Source: CAYNEI01 sp964396185
GTDB lineage: Archaea; Thermoplasmatota; SW-10-69-26
Length of the DNA: 64,000 nucleotides
Assembly: GCA_964396185.1 (NCBI GenBank)
Contig: CAYNEI010000005.1
Span: forward strand, 1 to 64,000
Reading direction: 5' to 3'
The translations under genes and the position numbers were made by a program. The notes below the pieces were generated by a model. It saw only the letters and a list, made by a program, of their open reading frames with translations, was not told where the DNA came from and searched no databases. Shown here in pieces: positions 53,943-60,501 of this stretch (position 1 is its first letter; the number at the start of each line of letters is the position of its first letter).

Positions 53943-55513
53943 TCGTCGCCACCTCCGTAGCGGGAGACCTCGAGGGGTTTGACGCCGAGGTCGTAGAGGC
54001 TGTGGCGGACGTCCTCGTTCTCTGTGCCCTCGCTGATCTCGGTCGTGAGCGCCATGTTCTTCACCAGGCCACAGTTGGGCCCCTCGGGGGTCTCGTTCGG
54101 GCAGAGCCGTCCCCACTGGGTGGGGTGCAAGTCGCGCGCCTCGAAGTGCGGCTGGCTACGCGTGAGCGGGCTGATGATCCGGCGCAGGTGCGAGAGCGCT
54201 GAGAGGTTGGCGGTGCGGTCGAGCAACTGGCTCACACCAGCTCGCCCGCCGACCCAGTTGCCGGTGGCCAGGGCATGGAGCAGGCGCTGGCTGAGCACGT
54301 CGCTTCGCACAGCCGTGGAGACCTTGAGCTCGCGGTTGCGCGAGTGGGCGCGCTCGAGCTGGTACTTGATGTCCTTGGCCAGCTGCATGAAGCTCACCCG
54401 GAAGAGGTCCTCCATGAGGTTGCCGGCCAGCTTGATGCGCTTGTTCGCGTAGTGGTCCTTGTCGTCCTCTTCGCGGTGGCCGAGCGCGAGCTCGAGCACG
54501 GTCCGGGACATCCGGCCCAGGAAGACCGCCTTCTTGATGCGGTCCTCCGGCTCGCCGCCCAGGTGCGGGAGCAGGGTGCGGTCCATGAGGCTCTCGGCGC
54601 GCTTGCGCCGGTACTCGCGGGCTTGTCCACCGGCCAGCTTGCGGCCGAGGAACTCGATGGCCTCGTCGTGGTTGGAGACGCCATGCTCCTCGCGCGCGTC
54701 CTCGATGTTGGCCAGGACCATGGGCATCATGTCGGGGTGCGTGACGACGTTGGTCACGAGCTCCTCGTCGGTCTCGAGACCAAGCGCACGCATGAACACG
54801 ATGAGCGGGATCTGGTTGCTTGCCGTGGGCACGTCCACCATGAGCGAGCCGTCGCGCTTCTTCTCGACGCTGATCAGCGCCCGGAAGCCGTCGCGCTGGC
54901 TGAAGACCTTGGCGACCTCGACGGCGCGGCCGTAGCGCTTGTTGAACTCGACCATGACCCGGTTCGGGGCCAGGTCCTCGAGGCTGATGAGCACGCGCTC
55001 GGAGCCGTTGATGATGAAGTAGCCACCGGGGTCGATGGGGTCCTCCTGGAGGCGCATGAGCTCGTGCTGGTACTCCTCGTCGGTGTAGGAGGCGTTCTGG
55101 AGCTCCTCGAGGTTGTCCTTGACGATGTTGCATCGGCAGGACTTGACCATGATCGGGATGTTGCCGACGTTGACCTCCTCGGGCTCGTGCTCGATGCCCT
55201 CGAGCACCGGGATGAACTCCATGAAGATCGGCGCGTCGTAGGTCATGTTGCGAAGGCGGGCCTCCATGGGGGTCAGGTAGTCCGTGGACCCGTCGGCCTC
55301 CTTGCGCTGGGGCCGCCCGACGCGGCACTTGCCCAGCTTGATCTTGTACCCTTCGACATCGGTCTGGATGATGCCTGGGGGGGTGTCCTCGTCGCCGATG
55401 TGGATGTTGGCGATGACCTTCTGGAGCCAGTGGTTGATGAAGTCGTCGAAGCTCGCGAGGTGGTGGTTGGCGACGCTTCGCTCCTGGTAGAACGCATCGA
55501 CGAGTTCTCGCAT
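53939..55513 (-). CDS. rpoB2: RNA polymerase subunit B'' (N-terminal half of B)
   Basis: The 524-aa N-terminal half of the split B subunit. It has the protrusion and lobe segments TPMEARLRNMTYDAPIFMEF, GGYFIINGSERVLISLEDLAPNR, HYANKRIKLAGNLMEDLFRVSF and the fork region RRIISPLTRSQPHFEARDLHPTQWGRLCPNETPEGPNCGLVKN. The ATG at 55513 follows rpoH by three bases. It ends in an ATGA overlap with rpoB1. Confidence 0.97.
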   Translation of the reverse strand: MRELVDAFYQERSVANHHLASFDDFINHWLQKVIANIHIGDEDTPPGIIQTDVEGYKIKLGKCRVGRPQRKEADGSTDYLTPMEARLRNMTYDAPIFMEFIPVLEGIEHEPEEVNVGNIPIMVKSCRCNIVKDNLEELQNASYTDEEYQHELMRLQEDPIDPGGYFIINGSERVLISLEDLAPNRVMVEFNKRYGRAVEVAKVFSQRDGFRALISVEKKRDGSLMVDVPTASNQIPLIVFMRALGLETDEELVTNVVTHPDMMPMVLANIEDAREEHGVSNHDEAIEFLGRKLAGGQAREYRRKRAESLMDRTLLPHLGGEPEDRIKKAVFLGRMSRTVLELALGHREEDDKDHYANKRIKLAGNLMEDLFRVSFMQLAKDIKYQLERAHSRNRELKVSTAVRSDVLSQRLLHALATGNWVGGRAGVSQLLDRTANLSALSHLRRIISPLTRSQPHFEARDLHPTQWGRLCPNETPEGPNCGLVKNMALTTEISEGTENEDVRHSLYDLGVKPLEVSRYGGGDE

Positions 55514-55516
55514 GCT

Positions 55517-55765
55517 TCAGGCCTCCACGCAGAGCCGGTAGGCGACGGCTTCTCCAGCCGTCAGGCTCCGCCGGGTGATCTTGACGACGTTGCCCGGGCG
55601 GGCGCGCACGGAGAGCGCGCCTGGATCCGTGTTCAGGATCCGGGGCAGTTGTTCCCTGGTGATCTCGTAGCGCTCGAGCACCTCCTCGATCTCCTCATCT
55701 GTGAGGACCTCGTGGCGGGGCACGAACTCGTGGGCGAGCACGTCGAACCGGAACGGTTTCGGCAT
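55517..55765 (-). CDS. rpoH: RNA polymerase subunit H
   Basis: The 82-aa archaeal homologue of the Rpb5 C-terminal domain. It has FDVLAHEFVPRHEVLTDEEIEEVLERYEI, LPRILNTDPGALSVRARPGNVVKITR and the final strand AVAYRLCVEA, all typical. It sits at the lower jaw of the enzyme. The ATG at 55765 is the family start. It is the first gene of the polymerase operon; the 112 bases to tRNA-Lys upstream show no AT-rich promoter. Confidence 0.95.
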   Translation of the reverse strand: MPKPFRFDVLAHEFVPRHEVLTDEEIEEVLERYEITREQLPRILNTDPGALSVRARPGNVVKITRRSLTAGEAVAYRLCVEA

Positions 55766-55877
55766 CGGAGGGGCACCTCGGGGCGTCTTCCCAGGGACGA
55801 AGGGCGGATCGGGCCAACCACGCGAGCGGGCACCGAAGGCCTCGGGCCTCCGCACCCGCCAAGGCGGCCACCGCGAG

Positions 55878-55951
55878 CGGGCTCGGAGGGATTCGAACCC
55901 TCGGCCGTCCGGTTAAAAGCCGGACGCTCTACCTAGCTGAGCTACGAGCCC
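55878..55951 (-). tRNA. tRNA-Lys (anticodon UUU)
   Basis: A 74-base tRNA. Acceptor strands GGGCTCG and CGAGCCC pair fully with discriminator G. The anticodon stem CCGGC/GCCGG encloses loop TTTTAA-type sequence with anticodon TTT, and the T arm is GAGGG-TTCGAAT-CCCTC. No intron and no encoded CCA. It lies on the same strand as the RNA polymerase operon, 112 bases before rpoH. Confidence 0.96.
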
Positions 55952-56119
55952 GGGTTGGGTCGAGCATTTCGTAGGCCGAGCTGGAGGCGAAGGGCTGGTA
56001 CGTCCGACACGCGTCCCACGTCAACACGACCCCGACCCGGTTAGATTGCTCACGTTGTGGTTAACTACGACTCGCCCTGGCGAACCTGGAAAGGCTGGAC
56101 GGCTGGATAATAGCTCATG

Positions 56120-56127
56120 TATTAAAG
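56120..56127 (-). promoter_or_regulatory. Strong TATA box with no adjacent gene
   Basis: CTTTAATA on the minus strand predicts a transcript starting near 56097. The next gene on that strand is tRNA-Lys, about 146 bases farther on, then rpoH. It may drive tRNA-Lys and the polymerase operon, or an unrecognised small RNA. Confidence 0.45.
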
Positions 56128-56202
56128 CCTTCCGCCGGCCGGGCTCCCACGGGTGTCGCACGAGCTCTGTTCCTCCCAGCTACGAAACGGCCCAAGCAAC
56201 GC

Positions 56203-56210
56203 CTTTTAGC
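56203..56210 (+). promoter_or_regulatory. TATA box for the thiolase operon
   Basis: CTTTTAGC lies 24-31 bases before the ATG at 56234. Confidence 0.55.
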
Positions 56211-56233
56211 CGTGGTCCTCCTGACGCGTACGT

Positions 56234-57391
56234 ATGCAACCGGTTGCCATCGCAGAGGCCGCGTGCACGAAGTACGGGAAGCGCGAGGAGACCGCGCGGG
56301 AGCTCGCCGTGGAGGCGTCCATGGACGTGCTCGACACCGCAGGCATCGCGGGCGATGACCTGGACGCGCTGTTCGTGGCCAACGCCTTCGGCATGGCCGA
56401 CAAGCAGGGCCACGTGGGCCCCCTGGTCGCCACGGCCATCGGCGCTCCACACATCCCCTCAAGCACGACCGAGGCAGCCTGTGCTTCGGCCAGCGTGGCC
56501 TTCCGCCACGCCCTTGCCTACGTCCGAAGCGGCATGGCCGATGTCGCCCTGGCTGTCGGCACGGAGAAGGTGAGCCATATCGACACGCTTACCGCCACCT
56601 CTTACTTCTGCTACGGATCCGACTACTTCCTAGAAGGGGGTGTGGGAGCCACGTTCCCTGGGCTGTATGCCACCATGGCGCGATCGCATATGGCCGAGCA
56701 CGGGACCACCGAGGAGGATCTGGCCCAGGTGGCCATCAAGAACCACGAGAACGCCATGCACAACCCGACCGCGCACTTCCACAAGGAGATCACCGTGGAG
56801 GACGTTCTCAACTCCTACACCGTGGCAGCCCCCCTCAAGCTCTACGACGCCTGTCCGTTCAGCGACGGAGCGGCAGCCGCCATCATCGCGACACCGGAGA
56901 AGGCTCGCGAGCTTACAGACACGCCCATCGTCGTGGAGGGCTCCAGCCACCACGGGACCATCGCGGCCCTCTCGGAGAGACCGAGCCTCACGAGCATCGA
57001 AGCCACGCAGATCGCCGGGCGCGAGGCCATGACGCAAGCCGGTGTCAGCGCCGACCAGATCGGCCTCTTCGAGGTGCACGACTGCTTCACCATCGCTGAG
57101 CTCGTGGCCATGGAGGACCTCGGGCTGGCCAAGCCCGGCCAGGCCATCGATCTGGTGCGTGATGGCCAGACCAAGCCCGACGGGTCCACACCTGTCAACG
57201 CCTCCGGTGGGCTCAAGGCCAAAGGCCACCCAGTGGGCGCCACGGGGTTGGGCCAGATCTACGAGGCGGTCCAGCAGCTCCGCGGCGAGGCCGGCGGCCG
57301 CCAGGTCGAGGACCTCGACCACGTGCTCACGCACAACGTGGGGGCAACCGGTGGCACCGTGACTGCCCACATCTTCGGGAGGGAGGGATGA
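56234..57391 (+). CDS. Thiolase-family protein (SCP2/acetoacetyl-CoA type)
   Basis: A 385-aa thiolase-fold enzyme. The nucleophilic Cys is in TEAACASASVAFRHAL (about residue 80), the catalytic His in FEVHDCFTIAE and the second His in GGLKAKGHPVGATGLGQ. Archaeal thiolases of this type work in a complex with a DUF35 protein, as encoded here next in line with a 4-bp overlap. In many archaea HMG-CoA synthase joins them for the mevalonate pathway; that gene is not here, so fatty-acid or ketone-body thiolysis is equally possible. Confidence 0.88.
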   Translation: MQPVAIAEAACTKYGKREETARELAVEASMDVLDTAGIAGDDLDALFVANAFGMADKQGHVGPLVATAIGAPHIPSSTTEAACASASVAFRHALAYVRSGMADVALAVGTEKVSHIDTLTATSYFCYGSDYFLEGGVGATFPGLYATMARSHMAEHGTTEEDLAQVAIKNHENAMHNPTAHFHKEITVEDVLNSYTVAAPLKLYDACPFSDGAAAAIIATPEKARELTDTPIVVEGSSHHGTIAALSERPSLTSIEATQIAGREAMTQAGVSADQIGLFEVHDCFTIAELVAMEDLGLAKPGQAIDLVRDGQTKPDGSTPVNASGGLKAKGHPVGATGLGQIYEAVQQLRGEAGGRQVEDLDHVLTHNVGATGGTVTAHIFGREG

Positions 57392-57762
57392 CGATGAGCG
57401 AGCTTGCCACCATGGCGCAGATCACCGAGCAACGCAAGGACGGGACCCTGATCGGGTTCCGGTGCAGCAACGAGCACACGTTCGTCTCCCCGGTCAAGCG
57501 GTGCCCGAAGTGCGGATCCAAGGAGATCATCCAGGTCGAGCTTCCCCCGAAGGGCGAGGTCGTGACGTTCACGATCCAGAACGTGGCCGCCGAGGAGTTC
57601 ATGAACGAGACCCCGTTCGCGTGGGCCATCGTGGAGCTCGAGGACGGGACCCGCGTGACCGGTTGGGTCCCCTACGTGGCCTCGGACAACGACCTGGCCA
57701 TCGGCGACACGGTTGAGTTCACGCCGACGTACAAGCCTGGAGTCATGTTCGAGAAGGTGTGA
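57388..57762 (+). CDS. DUF35 OB-fold/zinc-ribbon protein, thiolase partner
   Basis: A 124-aa protein. An N-terminal helix is followed by a rubredoxin-like ribbon: GFRCSNEHTFVSPVKRCPKCGSKEI, with three of the usual Cys ligands plus His. An OB fold follows (GEVVTFTIQNVAAEEF, PFAWAIVELEDGTRVTGWV, VEFTPTYKPGVMF). In methanogens the DUF35 partner bridges thiolase and HMG-CoA synthase by binding CoA intermediates. The start overlaps the thiolase stop (ATGA). Confidence 0.9.
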   Translation: MTMSELATMAQITEQRKDGTLIGFRCSNEHTFVSPVKRCPKCGSKEIIQVELPPKGEVVTFTIQNVAAEEFMNETPFAWAIVELEDGTRVTGWVPYVASDNDLAIGDTVEFTPTYKPGVMFEKV

Positions 57763-57766
57763 GTCC

Positions 57767-58405
57767 ATGCGATGGTCTGCGGTGCTCGGCCTCCTGATGA
57801 TCGTTCCCGGTGGCTGCCTCTCCGGAGAGGAGAGGCTCGGCCAGATGGACGCGACGGATGGCGTCCTGCGGGCCGAGGCCCTCGTTTCAGACGTGGCAGG
57901 CCCGGTCGACCTCGTTGGTGTCGCCGGGATCGAGGCCTCGGATCCGGATCTCCTGAACGAGGACGACGGTCCGTTCGGGCAGCTTGGCCTTGAGGCGGAC
58001 CCGCGCATCGGCGATGGTCTGGCCCTGGCATGGTCCTACGTTTTCGAAGAGGCCGGTGCGGGGGAGCACGAGGGTGCGATGTGGCAGGTCGTCATCCGGG
58101 CCGACGGCTCCCACGTCCCCCCGGAGCAGACCAGCGGTGCCGCCGACGAGGTGCTCCTCCCGTATGCCAGGGGACCCCTGGATGGGTGGGAGATCAGTTC
58201 CGCCCGAGCCGCCGAGATCGCCGCCGGGAACCATGACGCCTGGAAGGACCCCCAGACCGGTTGGGACGGGATCTGGCTCCTGATGCCCAACGATGACCGC
58301 ACTGGTCCAGTCTGGGTGGTTGGGTTCGAGCAAGCCGGCGGAGGGAGCGACATCGCGTGGGCCTCGGTGGATGCCTCAAGCGGCGAGTACCTCGACTTCG
58401 AGTGA
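57767..58405 (+). CDS. Small lipoprotein, possibly PepSY-like
   Basis: A 212-aa exported protein with a signal peptide and probable lipobox (LLMIVPGGC, Cys at about 17). The C-terminal region, EISSARAAEIAAGNHDAWKDP to SVDASSGEYLDFE, has the pattern of a PepSY-type domain in which a helix is followed by strands ending in D-x-x-(S/T)-G-E. This is a resemblance only. The ATG at 57767 starts four bases after the DUF35 stop, so it is cotranscribed with the thiolase pair although its function seems unrelated. Confidence 0.65.
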   Translation: MRWSAVLGLLMIVPGGCLSGEERLGQMDATDGVLRAEALVSDVAGPVDLVGVAGIEASDPDLLNEDDGPFGQLGLEADPRIGDGLALAWSYVFEEAGAGEHEGAMWQVVIRADGSHVPPEQTSGAADEVLLPYARGPLDGWEISSARAAEIAAGNHDAWKDPQTGWDGIWLLMPNDDRTGPVWVVGFEQAGGGSDIAWASVDASSGEYLDFE

Positions 58406-60022
58406 TCAGAGCACCGCCCCAAGCACCATGGCGATGCCATCCCCGAGCAGGATGGCGACCACGACCACGTGGACGCGCAGCAGGGCGTAGCCCATCTCGC
58501 CTCGCATCACGAAGCCCTGGCGGGCGCGCTCGAAGAGCCTGCTCTCCCACCAGGCGCGAGCCAGGCTGCCGGCCAGGACCATGAGCCCGGTGGCTGGACC
58601 GACCAGGAAGCCGAGCGCGGCAGGCGTGGCTCGGCCGGTAAGGTGCTGGATCAACAGCCCTGCGAGAAGCCCCCAGGCGAGCAGCGCGGTCCCCTCCCGG
58701 GTCACCAAGCCCTCCAGGGCCGCGGTGAGGCTGCGGGCATGGGGGGCGGCCAAGGGTGCGGCCTGGCCAGCCACGGAGGTGGCCAGGAGCCACGCGAGCG
58801 CAGAGGCCACGATGGTCGTCAAGACGAGCTGGATGAGGGTTCGCGGGGAGCGGACCGCCTCGAACGGGAGCGGGAGCGAGCGGGCTGCCTGGGTCACCGC
58901 TAATGCGCCCACCGCGGTCACGGTGGCCAGCGCACCCAGCGCCAGGGCGTCGGGGCGAGGTGCGAACCAGGCCAGAAGCCAGGCTGCAGCCGCGCCGAGG
59001 GCCACAGCGGCGCCGACAGGAGCCCTGCCGGTGTGAAGGGAGAGGAGAAGCGAGGCCAGCAGGATGCCAAGAGCGGTGCCAGCTGCCGGGAGCAAACCAT
59101 GGGTCGTCCAAGCGATCAGCGCCCCGGCTGCCGCCCAAGCGGTGGTGGTCAGGATCGGGGTACGGCGCATGCGCCGGGCGAGGTAGAGCAACCCACCGCC
59201 CAGCAGCGCGCCGGCCCCGATGGGGGCCAGCGCGATGGGGAGCGAGAGGGCGGGTTCGGCGAGCTGGCCGATGGGGACGTGGACACCGTCGGGGGTTTCC
59301 ACGGGCAGGTCGAACACGAAGGCCAGGGGGCTGAGCACCAGGAAGGCGAGACCGCCGAGGGCCAAGGGGCCCGCCTGGCGGGGTGGCACGAGGAAACCGA
59401 TGGCCACCGGCGATAGAGTGAGCGGGATGGCCACGAGCCAGGCGGCCGATGGGCCGGGGAGCACGACCGAGCCGCTGTGCACAAGCTCTCCGAAGGCGGC
59501 CTCCACCACGGTGATCATGGCTCCCTCGTCCCCGAGCAGGATCGGGGCTTCACGAAGGAGGCCAACGAGGATACCAGCCGGGAGCAGCACGATGAGAAGC
59601 CGGATGAGGCCAGTGGCTTGTTCGCGGTCCAGGGCAGCCACGACCGTCCATCGCCGGGCCTCGTGCTCTTCCAACCGCCGAGGCGCGGGCGCGGCGGCAA
59701 GCCCGGCCATCGCACCCAAGCCCACCGCCAGAAGGAGCACGCCTGCCGTGGTGAGCGAGGCAGGGATGGGGGTGGCCCCATCGGCCAAGAGAAGCAGAAC
59801 GGGGGCTAGGGCCAGCGGGATGCCCAGGCTTGCCGCAACCGTGGCGCGAGTGGCTCCTGCTCTGGCGTCCTCGACGTTGCGGGTGAGCGCCAGGGAGATG
59901 GCGTAGAGGGGGCCGAAGACCGCCAACGGCGCCAGGCCCGTGGACAGCATCCCGACGAGCACCACAAGGGCGGCCAAGGGTGCCATCAGGGCGAGCGTCG
60001 CTGTGAGCCATACCCGGTCCAC
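58406..60022 (-). CDS. Large polytopic membrane protein of unknown function
   Basis: A 538-aa protein with about 13-15 hydrophobic segments covering its full length, short polar loops, and many Gly and Pro residues within helices. Charged loops occur at about 115-135 (APRRLEEHEARRWTVVAALDREQATG) and near the end (WWESRLFERARQGFVMRGEMGYALL). It looks like a secondary transporter; an OPT-type oligopeptide transporter is a weak guess from the end segments. The start is GTG at 60022. It converges on the small lipoprotein gene with stops directly adjacent. Confidence 0.75.
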   Translation of the reverse strand: MDRVWLTATLALMAPLAALVVLVGMLSTGLAPLAVFGPLYAISLALTRNVEDARAGATRATVAASLGIPLALAPVLLLLADGATPIPASLTTAGVLLLAVGLGAMAGLAAAPAPRRLEEHEARRWTVVAALDREQATGLIRLLIVLLPAGILVGLLREAPILLGDEGAMITVVEAAFGELVHSGSVVLPGPSAAWLVAIPLTLSPVAIGFLVPPRQAGPLALGGLAFLVLSPLAFVFDLPVETPDGVHVPIGQLAEPALSLPIALAPIGAGALLGGGLLYLARRMRRTPILTTTAWAAAGALIAWTTHGLLPAAGTALGILLASLLLSLHTGRAPVGAAVALGAAAAWLLAWFAPRPDALALGALATVTAVGALAVTQAARSLPLPFEAVRSPRTLIQLVLTTIVASALAWLLATSVAGQAAPLAAPHARSLTAALEGLVTREGTALLAWGLLAGLLIQHLTGRATPAALGFLVGPATGLMVLAGSLARAWWESRLFERARQGFVMRGEMGYALLRVHVVVVAILLGDGIAMVLGAVL

Positions 60023-60113
60023 GACGGCGCAGGCGTGGCATGGGTCAAAACCGTGGTCGTTCGCACCAGCCAGCTCGCAGGGTGGATGGAGCAGTGGCTG
60101 GATGAGTTGATGC

Positions 60114-60134
60114 GGGGGCCGGGAACCGGCCCCC
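60114..60134. terminator. Hairpin downstream of tRNA-Trp
   Basis: GGGGGCCGG and CCGGCCCCC are perfect 9-bp arms around GAA, 40 bases beyond the tRNA-Trp 3' end on the minus strand. It may end or process that transcript. Confidence 0.4.
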
Positions 60135-60172
60135 GATCCATGGGGACACTGGGATCCTCACCACGCCGGGGT

Positions 60173-60387
60173 TGGCCCGACAGGGTTTTGAACCCAGATC
60201 GGCGGGTCTCTCCTAGGGTGGGTCAGTGCTCCAGTCAATCAGCATAGCGACCGACTCAGCAGACCCATACGGTCATCATTCCCACGATAACTGGAGCCCG
60301 CAATGATGCCTGGTTACACCATGTCCCCAAGTTCCCACGCGGGGCCTCGGTCCGGAGCGACCGGTCCTGGGTCCCGCGGGGCGGGCC
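60173..60387 (-). tRNA. tRNA-Trp (anticodon CCA) with one clear and one proposed intron
   Basis: The body of the tRNA is read on the minus strand: D arm with A14, G18G19 and A21, anticodon stem GCGGG/CCCGC, loop CTCCAGA, and T loop TTCAAAA. The 83-base intron at 60208-60290 lies at position 37/38 and has a perfect bulge-helix-bulge: helix CTCC/GGAG, bulges AGT and AGA. The 3' acceptor strand is TCGGGCC plus A73. The six bases directly 5' of A7 (GGGGAC, 60323-60328) do not pair with it. GGCCCG at 60382-60387 would pair perfectly, giving a 59-base intron at position 6/7 and a 73-base mature tRNA. A TATA box at 60404-60411 fits a 5' end at 60387. T50 and T64 are mismatched. Confidence 0.8.
60208..60290 (-). 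ncRNA. Box C/D guide RNA within the tRNA-Trp intron
   Basis: The intron has box C ATGATGA (60273-60279), D' CTGA (60256-60259), a weak C' TGCTGA (60239-60244) and D CTGA (60223-60226). GTGGG and CCCAC outside C and D form the terminal stem. The guide before D (CTGGAGC) pairs with the tRNA's own anticodon loop so that the fifth base upstream of D faces C34. The guide before D' (GGGTCTG) pairs across the spliced junction and places C39 at the fifth position. In Haloferax volcanii the same intron is known to guide methylation at 34 and 39. Confidence 0.85.
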
Positions 60388-60403
60388 GGAGAGAAGAGGG
60401 TTC

Positions 60404-60411
60404 GTATTTAA
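60404..60411 (-). promoter_or_regulatory. TATA box for tRNA-Trp
   Basis: TTAAATAC on the minus strand lies 17-24 bases before the proposed tRNA 5' end at 60387, but about 80 bases before the alternative 5' end near 60329. Confidence 0.55.
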
Positions 60412-60468
60412 CCGTTGAGGGTTGACCGAGCCGTGGCCAGGGCCAGGGCTGGGGTTCCCGGCCTATCG

Positions 60469-60476
60469 TTTAAGTA
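60469..60476 (+). promoter_or_regulatory. infB: TATA box for aIF5B
   Basis: TTTAAGTA, 26-33 bases before the ATG at 60502; a leaderless promoter that is divergent from tRNA-Trp. Confidence 0.6.
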
Positions 60477-60501
60477 GGGCTGTGCGCTGGCTGGCGCCAC
60501 C

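Noticed and set aside
56054..56071. Near-palindrome centred on GTTAAC between tRNA-Lys and thiolase
   Set aside because: Four mismatched positions and no clear link to either promoter; could be chance.
60323..60387. Reading the tRNA-Trp 5' end simply as GGGGACA without a second intron
   Set aside because: Only two or three acceptor pairs would form and the TATA box would be some 80 bases away; kept as the alternative but not preferred.
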